A stretch of 64,000 nt of DNA, taken from positions 97,784-161,783 of the forward strand of contig JAAYCT010000033.1 in assembly GCA_012729635.1 (NCBI GenBank), in the 5' to 3' direction. Position numbers and translations under genes: made by a program. The notes below the pieces were generated by a model. That model was not told the origin of the DNA, did no database searches, and saw only the letters and a program-made list of their open reading frames with translations. Origin of the DNA: Clostridiaceae bacterium. Its GTDB lineage: Bacteria > Bacillota > Clostridia > Saccharofermentanales > Saccharofermentanaceae. Below, one piece after another: positions 10,151 to 18,866 of this stretch. Position 1 is the first letter of the stretch; each line of letters opens with the position of its first letter.

Positions 10151-10543
10151 ATGAAAATCGTTCTGCTGGCAGACAACCGAAAAAACGAACTCCTCGTAAA
10201 TTTTTGTATTGCGTATTCACAGCTTCTTGCGAATCATTCACTGTATTCGCTTATGAATACTGCAACTTTGCTGGAAGCGTCTACCGATCTTCAGGTTTTC
10301 GGTATTTCAACCGATTACTCGGGCGGTTATGAACAACTTGCCTCACGAACCATGTTTAATGAAATTGATGCGGTCATCTATTTGAGGGACACACAATATC
10401 CCGCTTATGATGATCCGAATCCTTTGCTGAAGGCGTGCGACTACAACAGCATCCCTTATGCTACAAATTTGGCGAGTGCGGAAATACTCATATTATCCAT
10501 CGATCGAGGTGACTTGGATTGGCGGGAGCTTGTCCGGGACTGA
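10151..10543 (+). CDS. Methylglyoxal-synthase-fold protein lacking catalytic residues (putative pseudoenzyme)
   Basis: 130 residues, aligning along its whole length with methylglyoxal synthase (MgsA): MKIVLLADNRKNELL at the N-terminus, the IDAVIYLRD strand, and a well-kept IPYATNLASAEILI C-terminal segment. Residues known to bind or transform dihydroxyacetone phosphate in E. coli MgsA are replaced. His19 aligns with D8, Asp71 with Y60 (SGGYEQ for GGDQQ), His98 with D87, Asp101 with N90, and the TGTTG phosphate loop with LMNTA. The frame is intact, with its own promoter and a strong ribosome site, so it does not look like a decaying pseudogene. It is probably not a methylglyoxal synthase; a sensory or binding role is inference. 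Its position after mreCD-mrdA matches where mgsA sits in many Clostridia. Confidence 0.75.
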   Translation: MKIVLLADNRKNELLVNFCIAYSQLLANHSLYSLMNTATLLEASTDLQVFGISTDYSGGYEQLASRTMFNEIDAVIYLRDTQYPAYDDPNPLLKACDYNSIPYATNLASAEILILSIDRGDLDWRELVRD

Positions 10544-10661
10544 TGGAGCACACGTATTGTCTTGATTTTCAAATTAATACAAGTTATTTTCACATTTGAT
10601 TGGAATTTCAAATAAAAATTAATGGTATAATCCTTTCTTGAGTAAGAATTCGGGAGGATGT

Positions 10662-11330
10662 ATGGAGGTACGAATTTATCCGTTTGGTCCGCTTCAGGCA
10701 AATATGTATATGGTTGTAGTCGGTAAAGAAGCCTTGATTATCGACCCTTGTGTTTCATTTGATTCGATTGATTTGGAAGGAATCGATGTAAAGGGAATAT
10801 TTTGTACCCATGCCCACTATGATCATATTATCGAAGCGGATAATCTTTCGCGAAAAACAAAAAGTGTTTTGATGGCATACTCTGAAGAAATCCCCGTAAT
10901 GAAAGATTCGATTCGTAACGGCTCCGCAATGCGATTTCTTCCGTACTCTGTAAAATCCCATGTTATTCCGTTGACGGACGGTGCGGAATTCGGTCCCGAC
11001 GATTTTTTAATGAGCGGAAGCGAACCATTTTTGATTCGAGTTATCCATACTCCGGGACACACGATGGGCTCCATTTCTTTGTTTTTTGAATTTTCGGAAA
11101 TAAAGAAAGGCGGGAAAATTCTTTTTACCGGCGATACGATCTTTGCCGGCTCGATCGGACGAACGGATCTCGGCGGTGATATGGACGAAATGAAACAATC
11201 CATTGCGAAAATTGCAGCCATGGATGAGGATGTAATCATATACCCCGGGCACGGAGAATCGACAACGGTAGGTGAGGAAACACTGCATAGCCCGTTCTTT
11301 ACAGCCGCATTTTACAATGATATCATTTAG
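10662..11330 (+). CDS. MBL-fold metallo-hydrolase (glyoxalase II-like)
   Basis: 222 residues. Metallo-beta-lactamase fold with the metal motif THAHYDH (CTHAHYDHI), later HTPGHTMGS, a metal-bridging Asp in FTGDTIFAGSIGRTD, and a C-terminal YPGHGESTT. This is the YcbL/glyoxalase II-like subgroup, which hydrolyses thioesters such as S-lactoylglutathione analogues, though specificity cannot be read here. ATG 10662 lies 4 bases after GGAGG; the in-frame TTG at 10638 is unsupported. A TATAAT (10626-10631) lies just upstream with a weak -35. It neighbours the MgsA-like gene, which would suit a methylglyoxal theme were that gene catalytic. Confidence 0.85.
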   Translation: MEVRIYPFGPLQANMYMVVVGKEALIIDPCVSFDSIDLEGIDVKGIFCTHAHYDHIIEADNLSRKTKSVLMAYSEEIPVMKDSIRNGSAMRFLPYSVKSHVIPLTDGAEFGPDDFLMSGSEPFLIRVIHTPGHTMGSISLFFEFSEIKKGGKILFTGDTIFAGSIGRTDLGGDMDEMKQSIAKIAAMDEDVIIYPGHGESTTVGEETLHSPFFTAAFYNDII

Positions 11331-11356
11331 GCCTTGTCTTTTACGGAGGGTTCATT

Positions 11357-11589
11357 ATACTTCATAGCAGAGATTCACTTCAGAGTATTCGTGACTCGTT
11401 TAACGAGAATCTGATGAACGTCAGATCATATGCGGAAGCAGAGGCGCTCAGAATTCGCTAATTAGGGGAAAAGGGTCAAATGACGGCTCTTTTGCGAGGT
11501 ATGTGAAGCTTATCGCCGGAATGTGCCACCGATCCGGATCGCGTCATCCTCTGAATATGGTTATTGATGAGATTTGCGATTTTTTCTGA
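11357..11589 (+). pseudogene. pheS: Decayed 5' fragment of pheS (phenylalanyl-tRNA synthetase alpha)
   Basis: The 380 bases between the MBL hydrolase and the next gene hold a recognisable remnant. Reading from 11357 gives SLQSIRDSFNEN, then YAEAEALRIR, a TAA stop (11459-11461) where the family has Tyr, then LGEKGQMTALLRGM, a TGA stop (11504-11506), then SLSPE. A frame shift then leads to NMVIDEICDFF, ending at a TGA (11587-11589). This matches the N-terminal coiled-coil region of PheS (consensus LRxxYLGKKGxLTxLLxGM). The ribosome site CGGAGGG (11344-11350) survives, but the codon at the expected start is ATA (11357). The catalytic core is missing, so a functional pheS must lie elsewhere. Confidence 0.75.
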
Positions 11590-11711
11590 AATTCGGATAC
11601 ACAATTGCGTTACATTATTTGTCGTATATTCACGCATATACGGGTTGTTGTCGATAATATCCGACTTTTCCTGAATCACTTCCTGTTACCATAACGGCGG
11701 AGGTGATTTCC

Positions 11712-12005
11712 ATGTCACATACAATACAGACGACTTTAGCCCTGCCGGTTGTTTTCGGATTTCTCTCGGCACTTCTTCTAATCGGTCCTCAAATGTATTC
11801 GAATACCAATAATTCAGCCGTTATCAGTTATCAATATCTTTGTGAGCAAAGCAAGAATAAATCCATTTACAAAGTCAGCTCCATACATGTCAATCAGGAA
11901 ACCGCGGTGACAGTTTATACTTCTCCGGAAAGATTGATGTATGCAATTGACTCATTTCGTGATTCGGTTGAATTGATTACGGAGGGGGTGCAATCACTGT
12001 GGTGA
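11712..12005 (+). CDS. Small membrane-anchored protein next to TadE-like genes
   Basis: 97 residues with one N-terminal hydrophobic segment (about residues 5-25, LALPVVFGFLSALLLIGP) and an exported, mixed-charge C-terminal domain. ATG 11712 follows GGAGGTG. The end overlaps the next gene by 7 bases, so it is translationally coupled to the DUF5702-like protein and probably part of the same envelope complex. I do not recognise the family; a minor pilin-like role is only suggested by context. Confidence 0.7.
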   Translation: MSHTIQTTLALPVVFGFLSALLLIGPQMYSNTNNSAVISYQYLCEQSKNKSIYKVSSIHVNQETAVTVYTSPERLMYAIDSFRDSVELITEGVQSLW

Positions 12006-13411
12006 AATTGAACAGAAGAGGTCGTAATGGCGGAGCCACTTTATTCTTATGCATTATCCTGAGCGCCTTGATTTTATCACAAACTGTCTTGCTTCAAGGT
12101 GCCATCATGAGATTTGAAGAGGGCGAAATTTCGAGAGCCGCGCATCTTCAGGCGGAAAACATTCTTTCCGGCTATAATGATCGACTCTATGATCATTACG
12201 GTGTATATGCCTTCGATCAAAGCTCCGTAAATTCGGACATTTTCGCGTTATGCTGTCGAGTAAATCATATCGACTCGTTCACTGCATGCGGAACAGATGA
12301 GCTAAGTACTGATCAATTAAAACAAATAATCAACGATTATATGAAGCTTCGTTTCCCTGCGATAATGGGAAATGAACTGCTCATTCGAGTCGGCAATGCC
12401 TTGGATCATGTGAAGGCGTCCGAATTGCTGGAACAGGCCAACGAAGGCAGTCCGGGAGTTTTGAAGAAATATCTGGTTGAGTATATGTCCTCCTCGGAAA
12501 ATTGGGCGGATATTTTGAATAATGTCGAAAACTTTGTTCATCTGATTGACTTCAATGACAAGCTTAAAGATTTCGAGAAGTTTATCGGTGATTTAAAAGA
12601 GACGATTCAACGGGTCGGAACCTTGAAGCTTCAAAGCGGCGACTCCGGAACTTTTCGACTCAACATTTTTGATCCGAACAGCATTGAAAAACTAATGAAT
12701 ATTCTCTCTTTTTCCATAGACAGCGACGTTCCGGAGTTGTTCAATTATTTCTACATCAATAAATATGCCGTATCACTTTTTGACTCCAACCTGACCGTCA
12801 TTAAAGAAGACGGGGCATCAGAAGATGAAGCAAATATTTACGGCGAATCGTTCATGACAATAAACAAAGCAAATTTCGCGGATATTGAATATCTTTTGAC
12901 AGGTAAGAAAAATGAGTCGGCAATTAATTATGTCAAGACGATGATATTTTCAACACGAGCAGTGATTAATCTTGCATCCATGTTACTCGATAAAGAGAAA
13001 ATGAGTGAAGCGGAAGGAATTGCCGCGATAATATCCGTGTGTATAGCAATAGTTTCCGGAGGAACCGCTGCCGTCGAACCGTCCCTGATCAAATATATTG
13101 TTATTGGTACTTGGGCGATATGTAAAAGCGTATCGGAACTGAATACGCTCTGTGATGGAGGATCGGTAACGCTCATTGATCACAGCGCACTGAACAATCA
13201 GGGCACGTTCCAAGGGTTATTGAGCACACGATACCGAGATTATATCGAGATGTTCATTTTATTTGTAAATCGAGATGTTCTTCTTAACAGAATGGTGGAT
13301 GTTTTTAAAAGATATACAGACGGGTATTTGTTTGTAAGCGTAAGAACGGAAGCAAAATACAAAAGAAGGGAGTTTATACATGAAGAAGGTTATGATTCGT
13401 ACAAAAAATAA
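11999..13411 (+). CDS. DUF5702-like TadG-type envelope protein
   Basis: 470 residues. The N-terminus RRGRNGGATLFLCIILSALIL resembles a TadE/TadG pseudopilin leader: a basic segment, Gly-rich turn, then one hydrophobic helix. It is followed by FEEGEISRAAHLQAENILSGY and the LYDHYGVYAF signature that I associate with DUF5702 proteins of Firmicutes. The rest is a long extracytoplasmic region, with a hydrophobic stretch at about residues 335-375. GTG 11999 is 8 bases after GGAGGGGGTG; GTG 12002 is an alternative. Such proteins occur with Tad-like pilus or secretion genes, but no TadA ATPase, TadB/C or prepilin peptidase is in this window. Confidence 0.72.
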   Translation: MVKLNRRGRNGGATLFLCIILSALILSQTVLLQGAIMRFEEGEISRAAHLQAENILSGYNDRLYDHYGVYAFDQSSVNSDIFALCCRVNHIDSFTACGTDELSTDQLKQIINDYMKLRFPAIMGNELLIRVGNALDHVKASELLEQANEGSPGVLKKYLVEYMSSSENWADILNNVENFVHLIDFNDKLKDFEKFIGDLKETIQRVGTLKLQSGDSGTFRLNIFDPNSIEKLMNILSFSIDSDVPELFNYFYINKYAVSLFDSNLTVIKEDGASEDEANIYGESFMTINKANFADIEYLLTGKKNESAINYVKTMIFSTRAVINLASMLLDKEKMSEAEGIAAIISVCIAIVSGGTAAVEPSLIKYIVIGTWAICKSVSELNTLCDGGSVTLIDHSALNNQGTFQGLLSTRYRDYIEMFILFVNRDVLLNRMVDVFKRYTDGYLFVSVRTEAKYKRREFIHEEGYDSYKK

Positions 13412-14489
13412 AAAAACCGGTCCGGCAATAACCCCGGGAAGTCGCTCGGAAGGTCAAAGACGTAATGAAAACAGAGGATCAATAATTCTGGAATTGTCGA
13501 TTGCGATACCGATATTTATCGCTGTTTCGATCATAGCGTTGAGTGCAATCAACATCAAAAGAGCGGAAATATCATTTGCACAGGCTGTTGATCAAACAAC
13601 CAACGAGGTAGCGTTGGCAATACCGATACTCAACACCGGGTCCGAAATCATTTCCGATATTCTATCAGGAGTCGGTGCAAAAGCGGAAGAAGAGAACGAT
13701 AATGAAAACTACTCCGGAATTGCGGGTGCCTTGGGAATTGTGAATGCTCTTTCCGATTATGTCGGGTTCGAGGGCGAAGATGTCGTGGGTACACTTATTT
13801 TCGGCAAGGCAATCCGGGATCGTATCATGGATAATTTTCTGCTCAATTGCGAGAATGAAATCATCATTCAATCCATTGATAATGTCAGTGTATATGTTGA
13901 CGTTGACTTCCCAAACCACACGGTATATATGTACACTTATTATCGGTGTAATACTCCGTTTAATTCTTTTGAGCGGAAAATTGTTTCGGCTATTCCGATG
14001 TACGGAAGAATCCGTCTTTCACTTACGGACAATCAACAAGATCCCGAAAAGGACTCCGTATGGTCACTGCATAATTTTGACCGTGGTCAGTATTTCAGAG
14101 AATTATTTGGTGCCAACTTACCATTCAGTTATCCTGTTATTGCAAGTTTTATCGGCGGAACGGCAACGTCCATAAAAAGCATTGATTTAACAGCACCGTA
14201 TTATGAAAGCGGGGACGGTTTACATAATAAAATACAAAATCACATAAATGAACTGGCACAATTCAGCGGTACCGAACAGCCATGGGGGTCGGATAATATT
14301 CAAATAGATGGTCAATCAATTACGGATAGGGTATTGAAAATTGTTATTCCGGAAAACTCGCCGGAGCATCTGGTATCCGAAATTTCAGGTTATCAGTCTT
14401 ATGCCAATGATCATGGCGTAAAAATCGAAATACAAACATATGGTGTATCCGATCGGTATTCAGAATCATCCGAATCGGAGTCCGGATAA
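13380..14489 (+). CDS. TadE-like pseudopilin protein
   Basis: 369 residues. A basic N-terminus is followed by NRGSIILELSIAIPIFIAVSI, the classic TadE leader in which a Gly precedes a hydrophobic helix with a Glu. It then has a large extracytoplasmic domain. ATG 13380 follows GGGAG by 9 bases and overlaps the previous gene by 32 bases. It is likely a minor pseudopilin co-assembled with the two proteins encoded upstream. TadE family membership rests on the leader; the C-terminal 300 residues match nothing I know. Confidence 0.75.
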   Translation: MKKVMIRTKNKKTGPAITPGSRSEGQRRNENRGSIILELSIAIPIFIAVSIIALSAINIKRAEISFAQAVDQTTNEVALAIPILNTGSEIISDILSGVGAKAEEENDNENYSGIAGALGIVNALSDYVGFEGEDVVGTLIFGKAIRDRIMDNFLLNCENEIIIQSIDNVSVYVDVDFPNHTVYMYTYYRCNTPFNSFERKIVSAIPMYGRIRLSLTDNQQDPEKDSVWSLHNFDRGQYFRELFGANLPFSYPVIASFIGGTATSIKSIDLTAPYYESGDGLHNKIQNHINELAQFSGTEQPWGSDNIQIDGQSITDRVLKIVIPENSPEHLVSEISGYQSYANDHGVKIEIQTYGVSDRYSESSESESG

Positions 14490-14555
14490 ATAAATGATCA
14501 AACAAGTAAAATAAACCGAAATGATAATGCGTAATCATTATGCGTATAATTCGGA

Positions 14556-14584
14556 TTGTAACATTCGAATCGTTGCGGTATCAT
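14556..14584 (+). promoter_or_regulatory. Promoter for the small membrane gene, yerC and secA
   Basis: TTGTAA (14556-14561), 17-base spacer, TATCAT (14579-14584). Just upstream, ATGCGTA occurs twice (14527-14533 and 14540-14546) and ATAATG/CATTAT forms an inverted repeat (14524-14541), a possible regulator site. Confidence 0.5.
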
Positions 14585-14623
14585 ATCTTTGGAAATCTGA
14601 CTGAGAAATATCGGAGGCTGATT

Positions 14624-14866
14624 TTGAAAACGAATCATGACAAGGTACGTTTGCCAGCATATATGCGTTCCGCTCGCGGTGAAGATCATTCGGATCAAGA
14701 CCGATCGGTTGGTGATGTTTTACGGATTGCGCGGAAAAGGCTGATTATCCGTCAGCTTGTCATCTTCTTGCTATTTTTAATTATCGCGGCTGCGCTCGTT
14801 TTCTTTGTTGTCTTCGGATATTTTGATTATGCTTTAGACTTTCTTTCCGATCGTCTTCTCGGTTGA
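14624..14866 (+). CDS. Small single-pass membrane protein
   Basis: 80 residues if started at TTG 14624, which follows GGAGG by 6 bases; an in-frame ATG at 14540 would give 108 residues but has no ribosome site and lies upstream of the likely promoter. The first half is basic and hydrophilic, and one strongly hydrophobic helix (LVIFLLFLIIAAALVFFVVF) lies near the C-terminus. Family not recognised. The next gene starts 12 bases downstream. Confidence 0.6.
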   Translation: MKTNHDKVRLPAYMRSARGEDHSDQDRSVGDVLRIARKRLIIRQLVIFLLFLIIAAALVFFVVFGYFDYALDFLSDRLLG

Positions 14867-14878
14867 CGGGGTCATGCT

Positions 14879-15196
14879 ATGAACGATAAAATCCGGGATG
14901 AATTGACCGATGGTCTGTTTGATGCCATTCTTTCGCTGGAAGACAGGGAGGAGTGTTATCGATTTTTTGAAGATCTGTGCACCGTATCGGAGATCAAGTC
15001 GTTAGCGTCAAGACTGCGTGTTGCTTCTTTGCTGAGTAAGGGACATACCTATACAGAAATATTTGAGCTTACCGGAGTAAGTACCGCAACAATCAGCAGA
15101 GTTAATCGCTGTCTGGAGTATGGTGCGGATGGATATCGAACCGTACTTGACCGGATATCACATAATCTTCCCGACGGAAAGGAAACGCCCGAATGA
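14879..15196 (+). CDS. YerC/YecD family TrpR-like transcription regulator
   Basis: 105 residues with the TrpR-like helix-turn-helix: residues 45-85 contain SLASRLRVASLLSKGHTY, then FELTGVSTATISRVNRCLEYG. The family (YerC of Bacillus) is distinct from true TrpR, and its ligand is not known. The stop overlaps the secA start by 4 bases (ATGA), so it is coupled to secA, an unusual partnership. Confidence 0.85.
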   Translation: MNDKIRDELTDGLFDAILSLEDREECYRFFEDLCTVSEIKSLASRLRVASLLSKGHTYTEIFELTGVSTATISRVNRCLEYGADGYRTVLDRISHNLPDGKETPE

Positions 15197-18006
15197 ATTT
15201 ATTTACGAAAATTTTCGGAACGCACAGCACAAGAGAAATTAAGCGAATTATGCCAATCGTTGATACGATTGAATCATTAGACGAGAAGTATTCAAGGATG
15301 ACCGAGGACGAATTGATCGGAACGACCGAATCGCTTAAGAATCGATTGGCCTCGGGAGAAACACTGGATGATATTCTTCCGGACGCATTTGCAGCAGTAA
15401 GGGAAGCATCAAAACGAGTGCTCGGAATGAGGCCTTATAAAGTGCAGTTGATCGGCGGTATCATTCTTCATCAAGGACGAATCGCCGAAATGAAGACGGG
15501 TGAAGGTAAAACGCTTGTCGCAACAATGCCCGTATATCTGAATGCACTCACGGGGAAAGGTGTTCATATTGTTACGGTCAACGATTACCTGGCAAAACGC
15601 GACAGCGAGTGGATGGGTAAGATCTACCGTTATTTAGGGATGTCGGTCGGTTTGATCATACATGATCTTTCCAACGATCAGAGAAGAAAATCCTATGATG
15701 CCGATATCACCTACGGAACGAACAACGAATTCGGATTTGATTATCTCAGGGATAATATGGTAGACAGAAAATCAAGAATGGTTCAGAGGGATCTGAATTT
15801 TGCAATCGTTGACGAAGTCGACAGCATATTGATCGATGAGGCCCGAACACCGCTTATTATATCGGGAATGGGCGAAGAATCATCCGAAATGTACATGAAA
15901 GCGGATCGGTTCGTAAAAGGACTGAAAAAATATGTTGTTGTTGAAACCGACGACAAAATCGATATGGAAGAAATAGTCGGTGATTGTGATTATATTGTCG
16001 ACGAAAAAGCAAAAACGGCGGTTTTAACCGCAAGGGGTGTACGGAAGGCTGAAAATCATTTTGGAGTTGAAAATCTTTCGGATCAGGATAATTTCGAGTT
16101 TCTTCACTTCATCAATAATGCGCTTAAAGCAAATGGTACGATGATGCGGGATCAAAAATATGTTGTAACCGACGGAGAGGTTATAATCGTCGATGATTTT
16201 ACGGGCCGGTTGATGTACGGAAGACGTTTCAGCGACGGCCTTCATCAGGCGATTGAGGCCAAGGAAGGCGTTAAAGTTGAAAGAGAGAGCAAAACCCTTG
16301 CAACGATTACATTTCAGAATTACTTCCGCATGTACCAGAAACTATCCGGAATGACCGGAACGGCATATACCGAGGAAGCAGAGTTTCGTTCCATTTATAA
16401 TCTGGACGTAATCCAAATCCCGACGAACATGCCGATGATTCGTCACGATGACAGTGATGCTGTTTACAAGAATCAAATCGGAAAACAAAGGGCGGTTTTG
16501 CAAACAGTAGTTGAAGCGCACAAACGCGGACAACCCGTTTTGGTCGGTACGGTAAGCGTTGAAAAATCAGAACTTTTTTCTAAATATTTCACAAAGGCAG
16601 GAATTCGACATGAAGTCCTAAATGCGAAAAACCATTTAAGAGAAGCTGAAATTGTTGCACAAGCGGGAAGATACGGAACGGTTACCATCGCTACAAATAT
16701 GGCCGGAAGAGGCACCGACATTATTCTTGGCGGAAATCCGGAATATATGGCAAAACTCGAAATGAGAAAGCTCGGTTACTCGGATGAGCTCATTGAAATG
16801 TCCACCGCGCATAACGAAACGGATGATCCGGTAATTCTGGAATCCAGACAACGATTTTCTGAACTTCATTCGCATTTCAAGGTCCAGACTTCTGACGAGG
16901 CGAAGAAAGTAGTGGAGGCGGGCGGTCTTCTGATCGTAGGTACCGAGCGCCATGAGTCGAGAAGAATCGACAATCAGTTGCGCGGCAGATCCGGACGACA
17001 GGGTGATCCCGGCAGATCCAGATTTTTTCTTGCACTGGATGATGACCTTCTTCGCCTATTTGGTGGCGAGCGAGCAAACGCTATTTTTAATACGTTTGGT
17101 GTTGACGACTCGATTGAAATCAAATCCGGATATCTGTCCAAGCAAATAGAAATTGCTCAGAAGAAAATTGAAGGCCTAAACTTCAGTTCAAGAAAGCATG
17201 TCCTTGAATATGACGATGTAATGAATGTACAGCGAAATATTACGTATGCCCAGAGAAGAAAAGTTCTTGACGGCGAGGACATCCATGAAACATTCCTTAA
17301 GATGATCCGGGTGATCGCGGAGCGAATTGTAAACATTTATGCTCTTGATGGTGTGATTTCTTCCGGTGAGAAGCTTTCTCTTTCTCTTAAGATCTCTGAT
17401 ATTTTCGGTGATATTGAGGTGGCAGAATATCTGCGAGAGTCAAACGACGACTCGTTTGATGTTGATGATATTACCGAGAAACTGATTACGCAGGCGCTGA
17501 ATAAGTTAGAATTGCGTGAAAGGGAAGCAACGTCGGAAATATTCAGAGAAGCGGAACGTCAGATACTCCTTTACAATGTTGATCAAAAATGGATGGATCA
17601 TATCGATTCTATGGATCAACTGCGGTATGCCATCGGAATGCGAAGCATCGGACAAAAGGATCCGGTGGTTGAGTACCGTCTGGAAGGTTCAGAAATGTTT
17701 GATGAGATGAATGCTTCGATCCAGATGGATACCGTTCGAATGATTATGAGAGCCAATATCGTTCCGGATCAAAGAATCTCGAGAAAATCATCGGTTCGAA
17801 AGCTTCAGGAGGGACACGGAGATTCGGTTTCTCCCGGAGTGAAGACTCCTACGAATCGACCGGATTCGTCAAGAGGAGCGGCAGGAACCCCGACCGCCAG
17901 ACAACCGGTGAAAAGAGACCAATCGAAGATAGGCAGAAACGACCCTTGCTTCTGCGGAAGCGGGAAGAAATATAAGAATTGCTGCGGCAAGGAGCAAAAC
18001 GAGTGA
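15193..18006 (+). CDS. secA: Protein translocase ATPase SecA
   Basis: Motor ATPase that drives preproteins through SecYEG. 937 residues. Walker A is in EMKTGEGKTLVA (about residue 100) and the DEAD-like box is DEVDSILIDEARTPL. The preprotein-crosslinking, wing and scaffold domains follow, with the second helicase motif region ATNMAGRGTDI. The C-terminal linker is Pro/Arg-rich and ends in a SEC-C zinc motif ([16 protein letters not shown]). ATG 15193 overlaps the yerC-like stop. Its last base overlaps the GTG of the purine nucleoside phosphorylase gene. A single secA is seen here; a second copy elsewhere cannot be excluded. Confidence 0.97.
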   Translation: MNLFTKIFGTHSTREIKRIMPIVDTIESLDEKYSRMTEDELIGTTESLKNRLASGETLDDILPDAFAAVREASKRVLGMRPYKVQLIGGIILHQGRIAEMKTGEGKTLVATMPVYLNALTGKGVHIVTVNDYLAKRDSEWMGKIYRYLGMSVGLIIHDLSNDQRRKSYDADITYGTNNEFGFDYLRDNMVDRKSRMVQRDLNFAIVDEVDSILIDEARTPLIISGMGEESSEMYMKADRFVKGLKKYVVVETDDKIDMEEIVGDCDYIVDEKAKTAVLTARGVRKAENHFGVENLSDQDNFEFLHFINNALKANGTMMRDQKYVVTDGEVIIVDDFTGRLMYGRRFSDGLHQAIEAKEGVKVERESKTLATITFQNYFRMYQKLSGMTGTAYTEEAEFRSIYNLDVIQIPTNMPMIRHDDSDAVYKNQIGKQRAVLQTVVEAHKRGQPVLVGTVSVEKSELFSKYFTKAGIRHEVLNAKNHLREAEIVAQAGRYGTVTIATNMAGRGTDIILGGNPEYMAKLEMRKLGYSDELIEMSTAHNETDDPVILESRQRFSELHSHFKVQTSDEAKKVVEAGGLLIVGTERHESRRIDNQLRGRSGRQGDPGRSRFFLALDDDLLRLFGGERANAIFNTFGVDDSIEIKSGYLSKQIEIAQKKIEGLNFSSRKHVLEYDDVMNVQRNITYAQRRKVLDGEDIHETFLKMIRVIAERIVNIYALDGVISSGEKLSLSLKISDIFGDIEVAEYLRESNDDSFDVDDITEKLITQALNKLELREREATSEIFREAERQILLYNVDQKWMDHIDSMDQLRYAIGMRSIGQKDPVVEYRLEGSEMFDEMNASIQMDTVRMIMRANIVPDQRISRKSSVRKLQEGHGDSVSPGVKTPTNRPDSSRGAAGTPTARQPVKRDQSKIGRNDPCFCGSGKKYKNCCGKEQNE

Positions 18007-18827
18007 GTAATGAATCCGAATACAGAAGCATTGAAGATGCTTGCCAGAGAATTCGCGATGTTTTTCCGCCCGGAATCCGTTCCGCGGTCGTGCTCGGATC
18101 CGGATTATCAGAGCTTGTTGAAGGAGCTCCTCTATCAGAGTGCATCGCATATGCGGATATTCCGCATTTCATGAAACCGACCGTAAAAGGCCATTCGGGA
18201 ACTCTCTCTTCATTGAAAATCGGGAATACGGACACATTCATTCTTCAAGGAAGATATCATTGCTACGAAGGTTATTCCGCTCATGAAGCAACTTTTCCGA
18301 TTCGGGTGCTTTCAGAACTCGGAGTGAATCGATTGATTCTGACCAACTCGGCCGGAGGAATTTCCAAAGATATGAAGCCCGGAGATTTGATGCTCATATC
18401 GGATCATTTGTCATTTTTCTGCGACTCGCCGTTACGCGGCCCGAATCTGGATCGTTACGGACCGAGGTTTCCGGATCAGAGCATGGTTTACGATCCCGAA
18501 TTACTCAACACAGCGGTTCGTCTGGCGAAGGATTTATCGATTCCTGTTCATGTAGGTATATATGCCTTTATGAGAGGTCCTCAGTATGAAACGCCTTCAG
18601 AAATTAGAGCACTCTCTTTATTGGGTGCTTCCGCTGTTGGAATGTCAACGGTTCCCGAGGCAATTGTTGCTTCGCATTGCGGGATGAAGGTTCTCGGCCT
18701 CTCATGCATTTCGAATTTGGCGAGTGGGATATCCGATCATCCGTTATCACATGAGGAAGTGATTCATACCGCAAAAATATCGGCGAGCGATACCATTCAT
18801 TTGATTCGTGCGTTGTTTTCCTCATAG
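18003..18827 (+). CDS. Purine nucleoside phosphorylase (6-oxopurine type)
   Basis: Phosphorolysis of inosine and guanosine to hypoxanthine or guanine plus ribose 1-phosphate. 274 residues of the PNP-II (PunA/XapA) family: GSGLSELVEGA near the N-terminus, GRYHCYEGY, LTNSAGGI, AFMRGPQYETPSEIRA and the base-contacting SCISNLASGI (Asn as in 6-oxopurine enzymes). GTG 18003 overlaps the secA TGA (GTGA) behind AAGGAG. With ahcY and the MTA/SAH deaminase downstream it completes a route from S-adenosylhomocysteine through adenosine and inosine to hypoxanthine. Confidence 0.93.
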   Translation: MSNESEYRSIEDACQRIRDVFPPGIRSAVVLGSGLSELVEGAPLSECIAYADIPHFMKPTVKGHSGTLSSLKIGNTDTFILQGRYHCYEGYSAHEATFPIRVLSELGVNRLILTNSAGGISKDMKPGDLMLISDHLSFFCDSPLRGPNLDRYGPRFPDQSMVYDPELLNTAVRLAKDLSIPVHVGIYAFMRGPQYETPSEIRALSLLGASAVGMSTVPEAIVASHCGMKVLGLSCISNLASGISDHPLSHEEVIHTAKISASDTIHLIRALFSS

Positions 18828-18866
18828 TGGAAAAAGGAATCGAAACCTATCGGGAAGGTGTAGAAA

